Origin: Paulinella micropora
Lineage: Eukaryota; Cercozoa; Imbricatea; Euglyphida; Paulinellidae
NCBI GenBank assembly: GCA_019918135.1
Contig: WBZZ01006474.1
Span: 24,164-88,163 of the forward strand
Direction: 5' to 3'
DNA: 64,000 nt
Below, one piece after another: positions 11,588 to 22,945 of this stretch; positions within the stretch are counted from its first letter, which is position 1; each line of letters starts with the position of its first letter. A program made the position numbers and the translations under genes. The notes under the pieces were generated by a model. The model had not been told where the DNA came from. It searched no databases and saw nothing but the letters and a program-made list of their open reading frames with translations.

Positions 11588-12727
11588 TCACGTGTGGGTG
11601 TGTAGAAGTCGCAAGCAAACTTTGTGTGAGAACATGTAACTCCCCCTCGATAGTAGTTTCCGAACCTTGATCGAACGGGAAATGGACTGCTGAAGTCTAT
11701 GTTTAATGCCTAACCTTTCTTGTACTCTAGGTCTAGATAGTCCCTCTATACATAGGGGGTTTGTTGGTTTGCCCCTGTTACATCCATGACATGCACGTAC
11801 CAGACGCATCCAATCTTTACCAGCGATGCGTCTGCCTACACTGTTTGCAAACTCGTGCATTATCTGCGGGTTTGCATGCATTAAAGCTCTGTGTAGGGTC
11901 ATAGCGTCGTACGGTGCATGTGATGGTAGAGGGTTGACTGACCATAGTGCAAGATCTGGCAGGCTGTCGACAGTCGCGGCCAATGTTGGTGTTCTCGTGG
12001 CTTGGACCTGTATGGTATGTATCGTTGATGAGGGTCAAGTGGTTTTGTTCCAGGTCTATCTAGTTCATATAGTAGGCGTGAGTTGAGCCTCCCCCTTGCA
12101 AATATGTTCTTTCTGTCTTAGTGTTATGGGTTTGTCGTATATGAATACTTGTCCATTCTGGTGAATGATTGTCTTGTGCATGTCGTGGTCAAGGCGTGGG
12201 GTGGGGACAAGGTTGAATGGTAATGATGGTGATATGAGTGAGTTTGGAAACGACTGTTTAACCGATATAGCATAACCATTGAGCCACGTCGGAGTGGCAG
12301 TCGCCCTTGTCCTCACCGGAAGTGGTTTGCCGGATATGTTGTTTAGGAAAGCCGGCTTCTCTTCGCGGACAGACTTGGGGTCGACGGGGCCCTTCGCGTG
12401 GAATAGCCAGCGGTTGCATGCGCTATCTACAACGTCGGGAGGGTTGTCGTCGGCCATCAGGACGTAGTTGACTGCAGGGTGTTTGAGCTCTTTCCGTTCG
12501 AGGTCCATCGTCTCTTGCATCCATGCGTTGTATTCGTTCATATCCTTGAACTCCAAATACTCTAACTCTGGATGATCGTTGACGTAGTATTGCCACTCTC
12601 GAACGTTGGCGAAGTCCAGTGCGGGTGGGAAGAAGCGGTCCTCGTACTCTGGGTCGTCGAGCTCCGGTTCGTCGATGTCGTCGCAGGCGTCCTCGTCAGC
12701 TACGGTTTCCGCATCTGCTGTGTCTTC
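11588..12727 (-). pseudogene. Copia-C protease and integrase N-terminus (C2)
   Basis: The right part (12727-12065) carries the protease-like region: VVDSACNRWLFH, where copia proteases have a D-S/T-G-A motif. It continues towards SLPFNLVPTPRLDHD, then breaks by a 1-bp insertion relative to C1 near 12119. From 11983 the frame covers the integrase zinc region (LHRALMHANPQIM, CHGCNRGK) and then breaks near 11750, before the first catalytic aspartate segment seen in A (NIDFSGPF). Non-functional in this copy. Confidence 0.8.
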
Positions 12728-12908
12728 CTTCGAACCATTGTTCAACGATAACGTCCGACCCCCAGTCAACTACTACCCGCCTGCAGGGCCTGAAGAAGCT
12801 GAAGAGCTGCGAGAACGCCTAAGACGCCAGGACTACTCACACACAATCGAGTTCGTGGTGATGGCAGACATCTTCGACGAGCTGGAGGAAAAGAAAGACC
12901 CAATGTCA
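12728..12908 (+). other. Inverted segment inside C2
   Basis: About 180 bp encodes, on the plus strand, the peptide region LRERLRRQDYSHTIEFVVMA. In element A this lies in the sense direction between the MYND region and the protease (27836-28010). The surrounding C2 sequence is sense on the minus strand, so this piece is flipped in place. CATTG at the left edge and CAATG at the right edge form a short inverted repeat. Edges are accurate to a few bases. Confidence 0.75.
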
Positions 12909-13774
12909 GGTATGAATGGCCTCACCGTGGGCGGTCGGTGCTTCAGGTCGGGCAGCATGTCTGGTATGTTCAGCATCCACTTCAGCTGCTTCTCCAACAG
13001 TCGTCGCCACTGTTCACTCGTTGCGTCTATTCCATAGGGTCTGTGTTGTTCTGCCTCCACTTCGTCCATTCCAGTCGGTGGTGGTCGTAGTGTAGCCCAC
13101 GTTGCTGTCGGTTCGGCAAATGAATAGGCGTGGTCTAAGGTTTGCGTTTGGTGTCGCTGAGGTCTCCGCGTTGTCTTCGTCATTTTGCGCGAAGTTGAGG
13201 TGGGCATGTGATTGTGCCATCGTCGCAGTCCTGGAGTCCACACGTCTCCCTCTAGTTGTAAATTCATCCAGGCTCATGGCCATGTCTAACATTGTGGGTG
13301 AGTCAATGAATAATAGAGGTGCGTGCGGCCCCCCTTCGCGGTATCGCAGCAGGTGCTGAAATGCGAGATCGGCCAATGCGGGTTGGTCTGTTGGTATGCC
13401 GAGTAGGTCATACCTCGTTCCTCTTGCTCGTAGCTTGTCGATCAGGGGATGACGCTTGGCCATGTTGCAGAATTCCTTGTGTGCCGGCCAGTCGGTCTTC
13501 TGGTGGTCGATGTTGCAGTAGTAAACAAGCTGTCAGCCGCTGCATCGCTTTAACTTCCCCTTCTTGATTGCCGCAGTATGTGCAGTCCCATCTGACATTG
13601 CCACGCTTGGCTTCGCGAACGGCTTTGCAGTCGATGCAGTCCGGTTTGGTTAATGACCATTGCTCTGGAAGCAGGCGGAAGTCCTTCACGATGCTCCAGT
13701 ATGCCAACTGTTCAGTAGTGGGGTGACGGAAGCAATGATGTGCGTCGGACCAAGCGAAGGTGTACTCCGTCGGT
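12909..13774 (-). pseudogene. Copia-C MYND region remnant (C2)
   Basis: Reading leftwards from 13774: the conserved lead-in (FAWSDAHHCFRHPTTEQLAYW), then WDCTYCGNQ, the first half of the MYND finger. An extra A and a TGT-to-TGA change then destroy the frame, as in C3. RYDLLGIPTDQP, LRYREGGPHAPL and a Pro/Thr-rich segment follow. At 13774 the coding sequence is fused directly to the middle of an LTR, so gag and the LTR-proximal part are missing. Confidence 0.75.
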
Positions 13775-14026
13775 CGAGGAGTAAATAAATACCATAAATT
13801 TATATACTGGCTTCGTACCCTAACTTATGATGTTGCATCAGTATGGGCCAATGTATATAACTGGTAATTAATATATGAATAACGGCAATATTGTTGTAAC
13901 GAATAATAAATATGGTACGCAAATATATAAATTGTAATGAATGTAATCCGGCCTAATTATAATTGTTATGTCGTGAAATTGACCATAAAAAGGTAACAAT
14001 ATATTTAGTAAATATTATTGCTTACT
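13775..14026 (-). repeat. Truncated 5' LTR of copia-C (C2)
   Basis: About 250 bp matching the outer part of the copia-C LTR, ending with the complement of AGTAAG at 14026. The gag-proximal part of the LTR (about 150 bp, with the start codon) is absent. The right flank AAGGC (14027-14031) is the intact half of a TSD whose other copy is at 2435-2439, reverse-complemented. Confidence 0.85.
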
Positions 14027-16075
14027 AAGGCCTGCAAGGCGAGGCTAAACGCACTGCGTCAAATGCGTCGACGGTGGTGCTCGGACAAGTGGATGCTGGG
14101 CAAGGGCGGCGTGAACAGGACCCAAGGTTCATGGCGTTGGAGGACTACTTTCGGAGGATGGTCATTGGGCAGGGTAGTGTCCTATACCGGCCTATGGACT
14201 TCAATGATGCCATGATACCTGGATGGACATGGAGAACCATCTAGGGTATTATGATATCGGAGCTGACGGACGGGTGGAGCCGCCATGCCCGGAGTTGGAC
14301 GTGCTACTAGACTACATCCGGAGGGCAAAGGACGACTCGTATGGAAGGGTGATGCTGCCTTCGGGGAGACTACCGGCTGGTTTGCCTGGACCGTGGTCGT
14401 TGGACTTCATCGATCTTCAAGACTACCAGAGGGCAATGGCTCGGTACTACCAGCAGATGCAGGTGTATGCACCGATGGGATACGTGCCTTCGGAGGTGCC
14501 AGCTAGGCCTGTCGAGGCAGGGGTTGGGGAACGACCCCACACTCTACCTCGTCCGCTCCCGAAGCTGATTCCTTATCGATCAACGGGAGGGGCGTCAAGC
14601 TCGACGGGAGTCGAATTCACGGTGACTGACATTCTGGGTGATGAGGACGGGAAGAGCACGGGGGAGCGTTATACTGCTACGGGCGTCGTCTCTCGAGTAG
14701 GGGAAGAGGGCGCTGGCGGGACGTACGCAGTCTCTGGGCTCGTTGTTGAGTCCGAGGGGTTGGCTCCCGTGCGACCTGGGGAGGTAAATGAATTATCGTT
14801 GGGCTCTGGAAGTGGTGGGGCGACCAACTCATCTCTGCATGTGTTGGGTGGGTATCACGATTGTGTGCCTGCTGGGCCGGCCTTAGTGGATTGGTGTCTG
14901 GACAGCGCGGCTACGCACGATCACACACCCAGTTCTACGCACCTCGTTTCGTCGGTGAGGGAGGATCTACCTGTGGAAGTGGACGGCCTGGGTGGAAGAC
15001 GTCGGTTGGAGAAGCGTGGTGTCGCAATCGTGGGTGGCCGGAATGGGATGGGAGGTGACTCGTACATGCGACTGGACCCAACCTATGTGACGCCGGACAT
15101 ACACGTGGGATTGGTGTCGGCGGGGCGATTGCAACAGATTCTTAGGGATATTCAACGCACCTTGAGGGGGAGGGCTTCTTTATCTCCAAACGCCAGTGCA
15201 CCTGCATACCGGACGAGGATAGGATTATGGTGGGCGAGTTGTTGAAGGACAGTCTGCGCTACCGGTTCCTACCTGCAGCTCGCAAGAATGTTGGGGCGTT
15301 GCTTTATTCTGGGCCACCTAAGCGTCAGCAGGCACAATTCAAGGTGAGTGGCGGCTTGCTGCATGATCTGTATGGCCATATTGGCCCTAAGCCTACGGCG
15401 GCGTTACTGAAGGCACATGAAAACGAATGGATGGTTGTGGATGCTGGGGTCTCGCGGGCTCTGGACGGTTTGGGAAGTGTGTGGTATGCAGGCTCACCCA
15501 TTCAACATTTAAACCTTCGTACACGGGTGCACATATGCATCCAACTGTCATGACCCGGGCGGGGGAGGGATTGAGTGGGGACAGCACAGGTAAGTTTCCT
15601 AAACCGGTCTACGGGGCTACAACTACTTGCTTCTATTCGTGGATGATGCTACACGCTGTCTGTTTGCATTTCTACTGAAGGAGAGGACTGCTGAGATGGG
15701 GCATCTGGCTTACGTTATGGCGTCGGGGAAGACTCATACGGGCAATAAGCTGAAGCAGTTTCGATCCGATTGAGAATGGATCTCTACGGCTCTCAAGGAC
15801 CACCTGTGGGCTCATGGTGTGCTACCGATGCGTGGGAAGTATGATCCCAACAAAAACGCTGTAGCTGAGTTGTGGCTCAAACAGGTTTTTCGCATTGCTA
15901 GAGCTCTGATGGTGGCGAGGTGTGTCCCCTATCAGTTCATGGGGTATGCTGCATTACATGCGGTGTTCATCATCAACGCAGTCTCTTACAAAGAGGAAAA
16001 GCCTCGTTGCGAAGTGTACTTTGGAAGAAGGTTACCTCATCCATCTTTCTGGCATGTGTTCGGTTGCCTATGCCA
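14027..16075 (+). pseudogene. Copia-G second half: linker, protease, integrase
   Basis: This continues the G reading frame interrupted at 2435. Joining across the insertion and dropping one AAGGC gives an open frame for roughly 60 more codons, to a stop near 14247. A frameshift leads to the frame 14223-15245, which ends in the protease DWCLDSAATHDHTP (catalytic Asp at 14901-14903; the G of D-S-G-A-T is A). 15301-15540 is the pre-integrase region with LLHDLYGHIG; KCVVCRLTH lies at 15470. The integrase core (RSD stop EW, KNAVAELWLKQVF, WHVFGC) reaches 16075 with one in-frame stop near 15771. It breaks off inside the C-terminal part of integrase. Confidence 0.8.
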
Positions 16076-16370
16076 GTAGTATTAAAGTATAATACCGGTC
16101 ACCTAACAACAGCAGACACTTCCTATGTTCCCAAGAATGCGAGAACTGATTACCCTTAATAATCAAAAATCAAATATAACACTTCCAGTTATATCCTTTA
16201 ATATTGTCTATATCAATAATCACTAATGCCTATACTGAATAAGACCGGACCGAACTGTCTATTAATAATTGGAATTACTTAATACGATACATAAATGTAT
16301 CACTGCTCACCTTTAAGTCCATTATTAATAAGTAATAGAGGTCCTAATAAAACTTCAGGTTTTAAAGTCC
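16076..16370 (-). repeat. Probable 3' UTR/LTR of copia-G'
   Basis: About 295 bp of AT-rich, non-coding sequence between the integrase of G (plus) and the pol C-terminus of G' (minus). Position alone suggests the 3' untranslated region and part or all of the G' LTR, since G' pol stops at about 16371 reading leftwards. There is no second copy in the window, so LTR borders cannot be set and I claim no terminal repeat. Confidence 0.4.
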
Positions 16371-16507
16371 TATTTCGGCTTCATTCGGAAGAAGCGGATA
16401 TCGACCGTCTTGAGGCCATTGACGAACGTACTATTCCGAATCGCATCCCTCTTCTCTTTGAAAGGACCCATACTCTTCGGCCTGGTGTTGATATCCGCTG
16501 ATTTTTC
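16371..16507 (-). pseudogene. C-terminus of copia-G' pol
   Basis: The reverse strand reads EKSADINTRPKSMGPF and continues openly for about 45 codons to a stop. ADINT-K/R is the closing motif of copia RNase H/pol. When the GAAAA duplication is collapsed, it joins in frame to HIRDAEK at 8184-8208. The left flank of the C3 LTR (TTTTC, 16503-16507) is the complement of GAAAA at 8204-8208, so one copia-C insertion split G' here. Confidence 0.75.
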
Positions 16508-16910
16508 AGTAAGCAATAATATTTACTAAATATATTGTTACCTTTTTATGGTCAATTTCACGACATAACAATTATAATTAGGCCGGATTACATTCATTAC
16601 CATTTATATATTTGCGTATCATATTTATTATTTGTTACAACAATATTGCCGTTATTCATATATTAATTACCAGTTATATACATTGGCCCATACTGATGCA
16701 ACATCGTAAGTTAGGGTACGAAGCCAGTATATAAATTTATGGTATTTATTTACTCCTCCTGATGATAAATTTATGGTATTTTAGATTGAGTTCAAGTTAT
16801 TGGTTCTTAACCATTGATTAAATTCATTATCATTTCAACCTGTGATCAAAGTACCTCAGCGTAAACAATGATTCAAGTATCCGGAGACAATGTCTACTAG
16901 CATACTTTCT
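16508..16910 (+). repeat. 5' LTR of copia-C (C3)
   Basis: A 403-bp LTR running from AGTAAG to CTTTCT. The gag ATG is at 16890, 21 bp inside the LTR end. The sequence right after the LTR, GGTTATGG, resembles the half-tRNA(iMet) primer site known from Drosophila copia and also encodes gag residues. The flank TTTTC is one half of a TSD. Confidence 0.9.
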
Positions 16911-18375
16911 GGTTATGGAGCCTTGGATGCGCCCCGCTACCAACTCAAGCTACCGAAGTTCCCGAAGAAGCCTGTTGATGGATTTGACCTGTGGAAATGT
17001 CAGTTTTTCGCGTTTTTATTGGGCGTGGACGCACGCTACATACTGCTACTGGAAGACGCGGAAACGCCATACTCCATACAAGAGGTCTCTACCATCTACG
17101 CAGGCACTAGGACTACGAAACCCACCCAACCCGCCCCATCTGGCTCAACAGGACTGTCCGCGTCCGGAACTACATCTACAGCAAAGACTACAGCAAGGAA
17201 GGCGACGAGAAAAAGTTCCGACGAAGAAGAGGAACAGTCAGCCTACGGATCACGCAATGACGGAACGTCAAGCAGTCCATCGAGCAGCACATCGAGCAGC
17301 TCATCAAGCAGCTCAGCCTCTACCGGATCGCCAAGTAGCTCACTCCTACCAACTGTCCACGTACCGACTGAAATGGCTACATTGTTCAGTCAAGCCGACT
17401 ATGTAAAGGCCCAGATACATGTCCGTTGCTTCCTGGTAGAAGCATGCCAGGAGTCAACTGCACTCCTTACAGTGCAAAGGGCCAGCACCAGCCCCGCAGT
17501 AATCTGCACTGCGCTGTGCGAGCGATTCGGAAGCAAGGGATCAGTATTCATCGCCCGACTTCTGATGCAGCTCTTCGAGACCAAGCTGAAGAACAGCACT
17601 CAACTACCTACATGGATGGAAGTCCTGACTCAACGCTTCGAGCAACTGGACACGAGAGGAGTACCGCTACCTGACGAGTTCCGGGTGGTCTTCCTACTCT
17701 TCAAGTTAAGGAGTGTGCGACGTTGGCGATGGGCGACATAGGTGGTACGATGTACTGGTCTAAGTCAGACAGAGACAAGCCACATTACAATGAGATGTGT
17801 TCACTTATTTTACAAGCATTTCATGCAAACCAACTATTTGTTACCTCATCTAGGTCCCCCACTGCCCTCTACACTTCGACTTCGCCTGCGACCAGCAAGA
17901 AGGACATACAGTGCCTGAACTGCAACAGAAGAGGACACATCGCGGCCCAGTGTCGGTCTACCTGCACGAAGCGTGTGTGCCAAGGACGACCCAGGCACTC
18001 TGGAACCGAGTGTCCAGTTCGCCGACGACCTGCACCACCCAACACGAACGCGCGACGTGGTGGCCGAGGTGGAGACTCGAATCAGCGAGGACGAGGTGGC
18101 CGACCCGGACCGACCAACACGAGACGAATACAACGACCAACCGGACAAGCCAACATCATCACCGACGCGGACGCAACGAACAACGTCGACGACCCAACAA
18201 GTGATCCACCAGAAGCGTGGCTGATGCACACTGGCGACTCCGACGAAGAACGACCCGACCAGGAGGAGAACGACCCATCACAAGAAGAAGTTGCCTACGT
18301 AGAAAGGGGAAATAGGTACGGCAACAGAGCAGGACCAATGCAACTATCTCCCTTCACACTACTTCTGCCGACTAT
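16890..18375 (+). pseudogene. Copia-C gag (C3), frameshifted
   Basis: It begins MSTSILSGYGALDAPRY, as in element A. It has the UBN2/copia-like gag core (LPKFPKKPVDGFDLWKCQFF, HVRCFLVEACQESTALL), a Ser-rich linker near residues 110-150, and a CCHC zinc knuckle (CLNCNRRGHIAAQC) near 17910-17950. A 1-bp deletion near 17706 (TTCAAGTTAAGG against TTCAAACTTAAGG in A) splits the frame at 17741/17723. Gag would form the particle shell and bind RNA; this copy cannot make the full protein. Confidence 0.85.
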
Positions 18376-19731
18376 AACCCCCCTACCCCCAATGAAGCAT
18401 TGCCTGCACCACACCCGGACTATTTGGAAGACCCATCGAGACGCCCCGACATCCCGTGGAGCTCGCTCACCGTTCTACAACGCATGGATGAAAATGACTA
18501 CAGACGCGCCTACATCCACTGGACACGAATGCGGGACTTATTCCAGACGACCCCGCAGGGATTCCCGGTCCCACCCGCCCACTGGCCATTACCTTGGCGC
18601 CCCCTCGGGACGCCCATCAATTATTTTCTACCAAGAACCGACCCATGGATCCTACCGTCACGACTGGTACAAGCTCAACCGGCATTGTGCACTTCGTCTT
18701 GCGAAGCAGACGCCCGAGACGAGCACAACGGGACCCGGGAAGTGCACAGCAACAAGGCAGACACACAATCCCCGCACGCGCCAACGCAGAGCTTCACAAG
18801 CTCACCCACACCTGAAGATAGAACGACTTCGAGACAAGACCAACAGGATAGAGAACCGATACCTGCATTCATCGAAGAGCGCCGACAACAACAATGGGAA
18901 TCACCGAGCGTGGGGACCGCCTCAACGAGCGAGGAGCTACCTACCCCGACAGTGGAGCACGGTGATAGATCGCCCGTTTCGACTTTTACGTTACCTATCT
19001 TACCACGCGTGCAGGAAGAAGAATGTCTCACACCGGTTCAACCAACGACGACATCATCGACAGCACCAACAGTCAGCGCAGACACTGCAAGACGTATACA
19101 AGGTATAGCAGAGCTACCCTACGGCCAACCGGTCCAATACAGGCGAGTACCGGGAGCATCGCAACCGACCGAACGTAAGTACACCTTCGCTTGGTCCGAC
19201 GCACATCATTGCTTCCGCCACCCCACTACTGAACAGTTGGCATACTGGAGCATCGTGAAGGACTTCCGCCTGCTTCCAGAGCAATGGTCATTAACCAAAC
19301 CGGACTACATCGACTGCAAAGCCGTTCGCGAAGCCAAGCGTGGCAGTGTCAGATGGGACTGCACATACTGCGGCAATCAAGAAGGGGAAGTTAAAGCGAT
19401 GCAGCGGCTGACAGCTTGTTTACTACTGCAACATCGACCACCAGAAGACCGACTGGCCGGCACACAAGGAATTCTGCAACATGGCCAAGCGTCATCCTCT
19501 GATCGACCAGCTACGAGAAAGAGGAACGAGGTATGACCTACTCGGCATACCAACAGACCAACCCGCATTGGCCGATCTCGCATTTCAGCACCGGCTGCGA
19601 TACCGCGAAGGGGGGCCGCACGCACCTCTATTCATTGACTCACCCACAATGTTAGACATGGCCATGAGCCTGGATAAATTTACAACTAGAGGGAGACGTG
19701 TGGACTCCAGGACTGCGACGATGGCACAATC
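18376..19731 (+). pseudogene. Copia-C post-gag MYND region (C3)
   Basis: The frame 18400-19536 starts near HPDYLEDPSRRPDIPWSSLT and has a long Thr/Pro/Gln-rich linker. It then reads FAWSDAHHCFRHPTTEQLAYW and WDCTYCGNQ. An extra A near 19394 and a cysteine codon changed to TGA destroy the second half of the MYND finger; C2 has the same two lesions. A second frame resumes at 19481 (MAKRHPLIDQLRERGTRYDLLG) and runs to the junction with Y1. Confidence 0.8.
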
Positions 19732-20640
19732 CATGCCCACCGGGATGCTCGGGACGTATAACAAGACCGTGTCTCCCACTTTAAATTCCACATATCGGAA
19801 CTTTTGCTGCCCCTTGTCGTCCTTCCTTCTCATAGCAGCCTCGCGCTGCTTCCGGTCGATGTTTTCAGCCTCCGCTATTGCCCGCAGGCGGCATGCCATC
19901 AATTCCGTCGGGTCATATAAAGCCGTGTCATTGGAGCAATCCGTAGGTGTGTTCAACACCCTCCATGTACCAGTTGATTCGGGCAAAGCCGAACGCTTCC
20001 TCCCAAAGACGAGGAGCCCAAGTTGTTAACCGCAAACGTAAAAGCCTGCACCGTTTCCGGCCACATCTTCTGGTTGTTCTGGTAATAGATTTTCAAGGAT
20101 GCCTTCATCGTCTTGTGCATCCGCTCGATTTTGCCGTTTGCCATTGGATTGTATGCCGTAACGTAGTTCAATTGGAACCCAAAATATGCACTGAGTTCGT
20201 TCGAGAGCCAGTTGATGAACGAACTCCCTCTGTCTGATATGATTTTCCTTGGAACTCCGATCCTGCAGAAAACGTGGTCGATCAGAGCCTTAGCAGTCGT
20301 TTCCTTGGTCTCGTCCTTAGTGAATACCGTGATCACGTAATTCGATGCCCTGTCAATGGCCGTAAGTATGTACTTGAACCCCCCGTCGCCCGCTTCCGGT
20401 AGAGGCCCACATAGTCGATGTGGATCGTATCGAAAATGTCGCTCGTGACCTCGTATTGCCCCAGCAGACCCTTGGTTGCGTCATATGGCGTCTTTGCTCT
20501 CTGGCACGGCGCGCAGCCGTTGATGAATCGTTCCACATCCTTATTCATACTTCCCCAGTAGAACTTCCTCGTCAGCGACCACTTCATCCTTTCCAATCCT
20601 GGATGACTCTGCATGGGACAATTATGTGCCCCGATCATAA
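19732..20640 (-). pseudogene. Gypsy Y1 integrase
   Basis: Reading leftwards: the HHCC zinc-binding domain (AHNCPMQSHPGLERM, GCAPCQRAK), the first catalytic Asp (IHIDYVGLY), then, after a frame change, SDRGSSF and YNPMANGKIERMHK with the second Asp and the Glu. A C-terminal barrel (VGDTVLLYVPS) follows and is cut at 19732 by the junction with C3. Frames change near 20335 and 19970. The Y1 core is continuous between the first Asp and the next strand, unlike Y2, where about 1 kb is inserted there. Confidence 0.85.
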
Positions 20641-20710
20641 TTGCATGCCGTAATGCCGGTGGTACCCATACCGTCCACCTTTCCTGGTTTTCCTTGTGTC
20701 TGCCGTCCGT

Positions 20711-21913
20711 TCACATATACCAGATCAGCTCATCCGAATACGTGTGCGTCTTCATCTGCCGCTTCACCGCCTCAGTACGCGTTTCCGGTGTCGGGTTCAA
20801 CACGTGTTGAATCAGTACCTTGAATTCCTTCGCCTCGCTCGTCAGACTCCGGAACTTGTCCACCGAAGCAAACTTGATTTGCGTATCTGTCTTCAAGTCC
20901 AAAGCCACCCGGCTGGGATGCGTCTTCTCCAACACCGTCATGTCCTCCTGTTCCGGCAACAATGGTTCCCCTTCTGCCTTTAAGTTAGGGCCGACCACTA
21001 CATTGCCGACCATTGGCAACTGCCGCCATAGAAGCCTTGGCGTTTCCATCTCCTCCGCCTCTCTTTCAGCATGCAACGCCGCGTCCCACTCGTATTCTTT
21101 GAGACTGTCCTTCGCGCATTGGTCCTCGTGCTCTCCACAACACTCTCGTGGTGCCTTACTAGCCGCCTCATACAACCTGAGGTCCCTCTCATGTTCCTGT
21201 TGTTCTCCTCCCCCCGACGTACGATACTTGTACGCTGCCGACACCTCTTCCGCGTATATCATACCGTTCATCGGCTTCTGGTCTTCGAAATCCAGTTCCC
21301 GCTCTATCTGTTCCAAGTCCATGAATCCCCATACCGTCAAGACTGCCGCCGCCGTGGTGAACCTAAATCGCGTCAGGTCCATCCCTTTCCGCTTCTCCCC
21401 ATCCCATATCGGTTTGACCGTGAACACCTCTGGTGCCTGGTGTTGCCGTTGTTCCGCCCCCGTCTTTCCCCGTGATCCCCCATCCTCCGCCGTACCCCCA
21501 GACCGTGACTGGTGATCAGCCAAAAAGTTCTCCTTGCCCTTGATGTACTCTATCTGGAAGTCGTATTCCGACAACTCCTGTTGCCACCGCGCTAACCGTC
21601 CCATGTGGTCCTGCGACATCAACCACCGAAGGTTGTTGTGATCCGTCCTCACTCTCGTTTCCTTCGCTCCCCATAAATATTCTCGCAGCCGCTTGAAGCC
21701 CCAGACAATAGCTAGTGCCTCCCGCTGTCTGGTGCAGTATTGCCTCTCCGCACTCGACATAAGTCGACTAAGGAACATTACCGGTCGCAATCGCCCCTTT
21801 TCGTCCGCTTGCTGAAGTACCCCTCCTATCGCGTAGGCCGACGCGTCCGTATCCAGAACAGAACCGTTCCCTCTTCCGTCAAAGGATCCTCAGAATCGTC
21901 TCCCACAAATCTT
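20711..21913 (-). pseudogene. Gypsy Y1 RNase H and tether
   Basis: RNase H motifs: MRPVMFLSRLMSSAERQY, TRQREALAIVWGFKRLREYL and RTDHNNLRWLM, then IEYIKGKENFLADHQSR, which closes the domain. About 200 residues of charged linker follow, leading to the integrase zinc domain. The N-terminal part with the first catalytic Asp lies in the frame-shifted stretch 21790-21913 and is degraded. Confidence 0.8.
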
Positions 21914-22945
21914 TTATCGCTTCCAAGACCTTCTCTCCCACTCGTTCGGGTTTGCCCAATCCCCTTTGAATTCCTTCATGTGTTTCCGTATGGGCTCCGC
22001 CCGGTTGGCGAAGTTTGGTATAAACTCCCCGTAATACTGCGCCAACGACACGAACGAATGTAGATCGGATTTGTTCTGCGGTATTGGCATGTCCGCCAGT
22101 GCCTCTCGTTTCCTAGCCACGATTGTGCATGTTCCGTTCTCAATATCGTATCCCAAATATCGAATCCGTTTCTGCATGAAGTGGCACTTCTTGGCATTAA
22201 GCCGGAAACCGAACGCCTTAATCCGCCGCATGATGTCCCTGAGGTGTTCCATGTGTTCTTCCACCGATTTAGAGTATATAATGACATCATCCAAGTACGC
22301 AAAGGCATACGTTGACGTGTCACAATGTTTGAAGGCAAATTCCTCGTCCCGAAACTTGCTTCCCAGCATCTCGGTCATCGCCTTTTGGAAAATCCCTGGA
22401 GCCACCTTGAGCCCCATCGGCAAAACCTTCCAGACGTAGGTCGTCATGCCTACCATAAACGCGGTGAGGTATCGACTTTCCTCCGCCAATGGAATTTGCC
22501 AAAACCCGCTTTTCAGGTCCAGAGTGGAATATATTTTCGCCTTCCGCAATACTTCTACCCCTCGTCGTACATCCGGTACCGGCGTTTCTATCTTCTTTAT
22601 GATCTGATTGATCTTCCAGTAGTTTATGCACATCCGCAATGTACCGTCTGGCTTCGGCGCCATCCGCACCGGCGAGGAGTATTCTGACAACCGCTCCTCT
22701 ATCAGCCCCTTCTCCAACAATTCCGCCGTCATCTCCCTGGCAATTCTATCCTCGTGATAGCTGAGTCGAGAAGGCCGTCCTATTCCTGGTACCTCCTGTC
22801 CCATCTCCCTATACAACCTTGCCGTGTGATGCTTGACCGAACCTCCCTCCAACGGCCCAAACACCTCCATGTGTTGATTCATCATCGCCAAAACGTCCTT
22901 CTTGGACTTTTCAATTCCCTGCCACTGTTTTGCCTGTTCCCACAA
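21914..22945 (-). pseudogene. Gypsy Y1 reverse transcriptase
   Basis: A 343-codon open frame with all Ty3/gypsy RT landmarks: SSPVRMAPKPDGTLRMCINY, YSTLDLKSGFWQIPL, TYVWKVLPMGLKVAPGIFQ, the YLDD active site (AYLDDVIIYS) and KCHFMQKRIRYLGYDI. About 18 extra residues sit just before YLDD; Y2 has an extension in the same place, so it is a family trait. The frame is open but the flanking pol frames are shifted, so this is a fragment of a dead pol. Confidence 0.9.

Larger units (their letters stand above)
8209..14026 (-). mobile_element. Copia-C copy C2, nearly full length but rearranged
   Basis: A minus-strand copia-C element from its 3' LTR (8209-8614) to the outer end of a truncated 5' LTR (14026). 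RNase H, RT, integrase, protease and MYND regions follow in copia order. Gag and the inner part of the 5' LTR are deleted, and about 180 bp near 12728-12908 is inverted. The two flanks do not match (GAAAA left, AAGGC right), so this is a chimera of two insertions: the right end pairs with 2435-2439 and the left end with 16503-16507. Confidence 0.85.
16508..19731 (+). mobile_element. Copia-C copy C3, 5' part
   Basis: A 5' LTR followed by gag and the MYND region in the same order as element A. It is cut at about 19732, where it joins the integrase of gypsy Y1. The junction sits in a 10-bp stretch, CATGCCCACC (19732-19741), that occurs in both copia-C (see C2) and the Y1 coding sequence, so it looks like a microhomology join rather than an insertion end. 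Confidence 0.85.

Noticed and set aside
20820-21515. 231-codon plus-strand frame
   Set aside because: Antisense to Y1 RNase H and tether.
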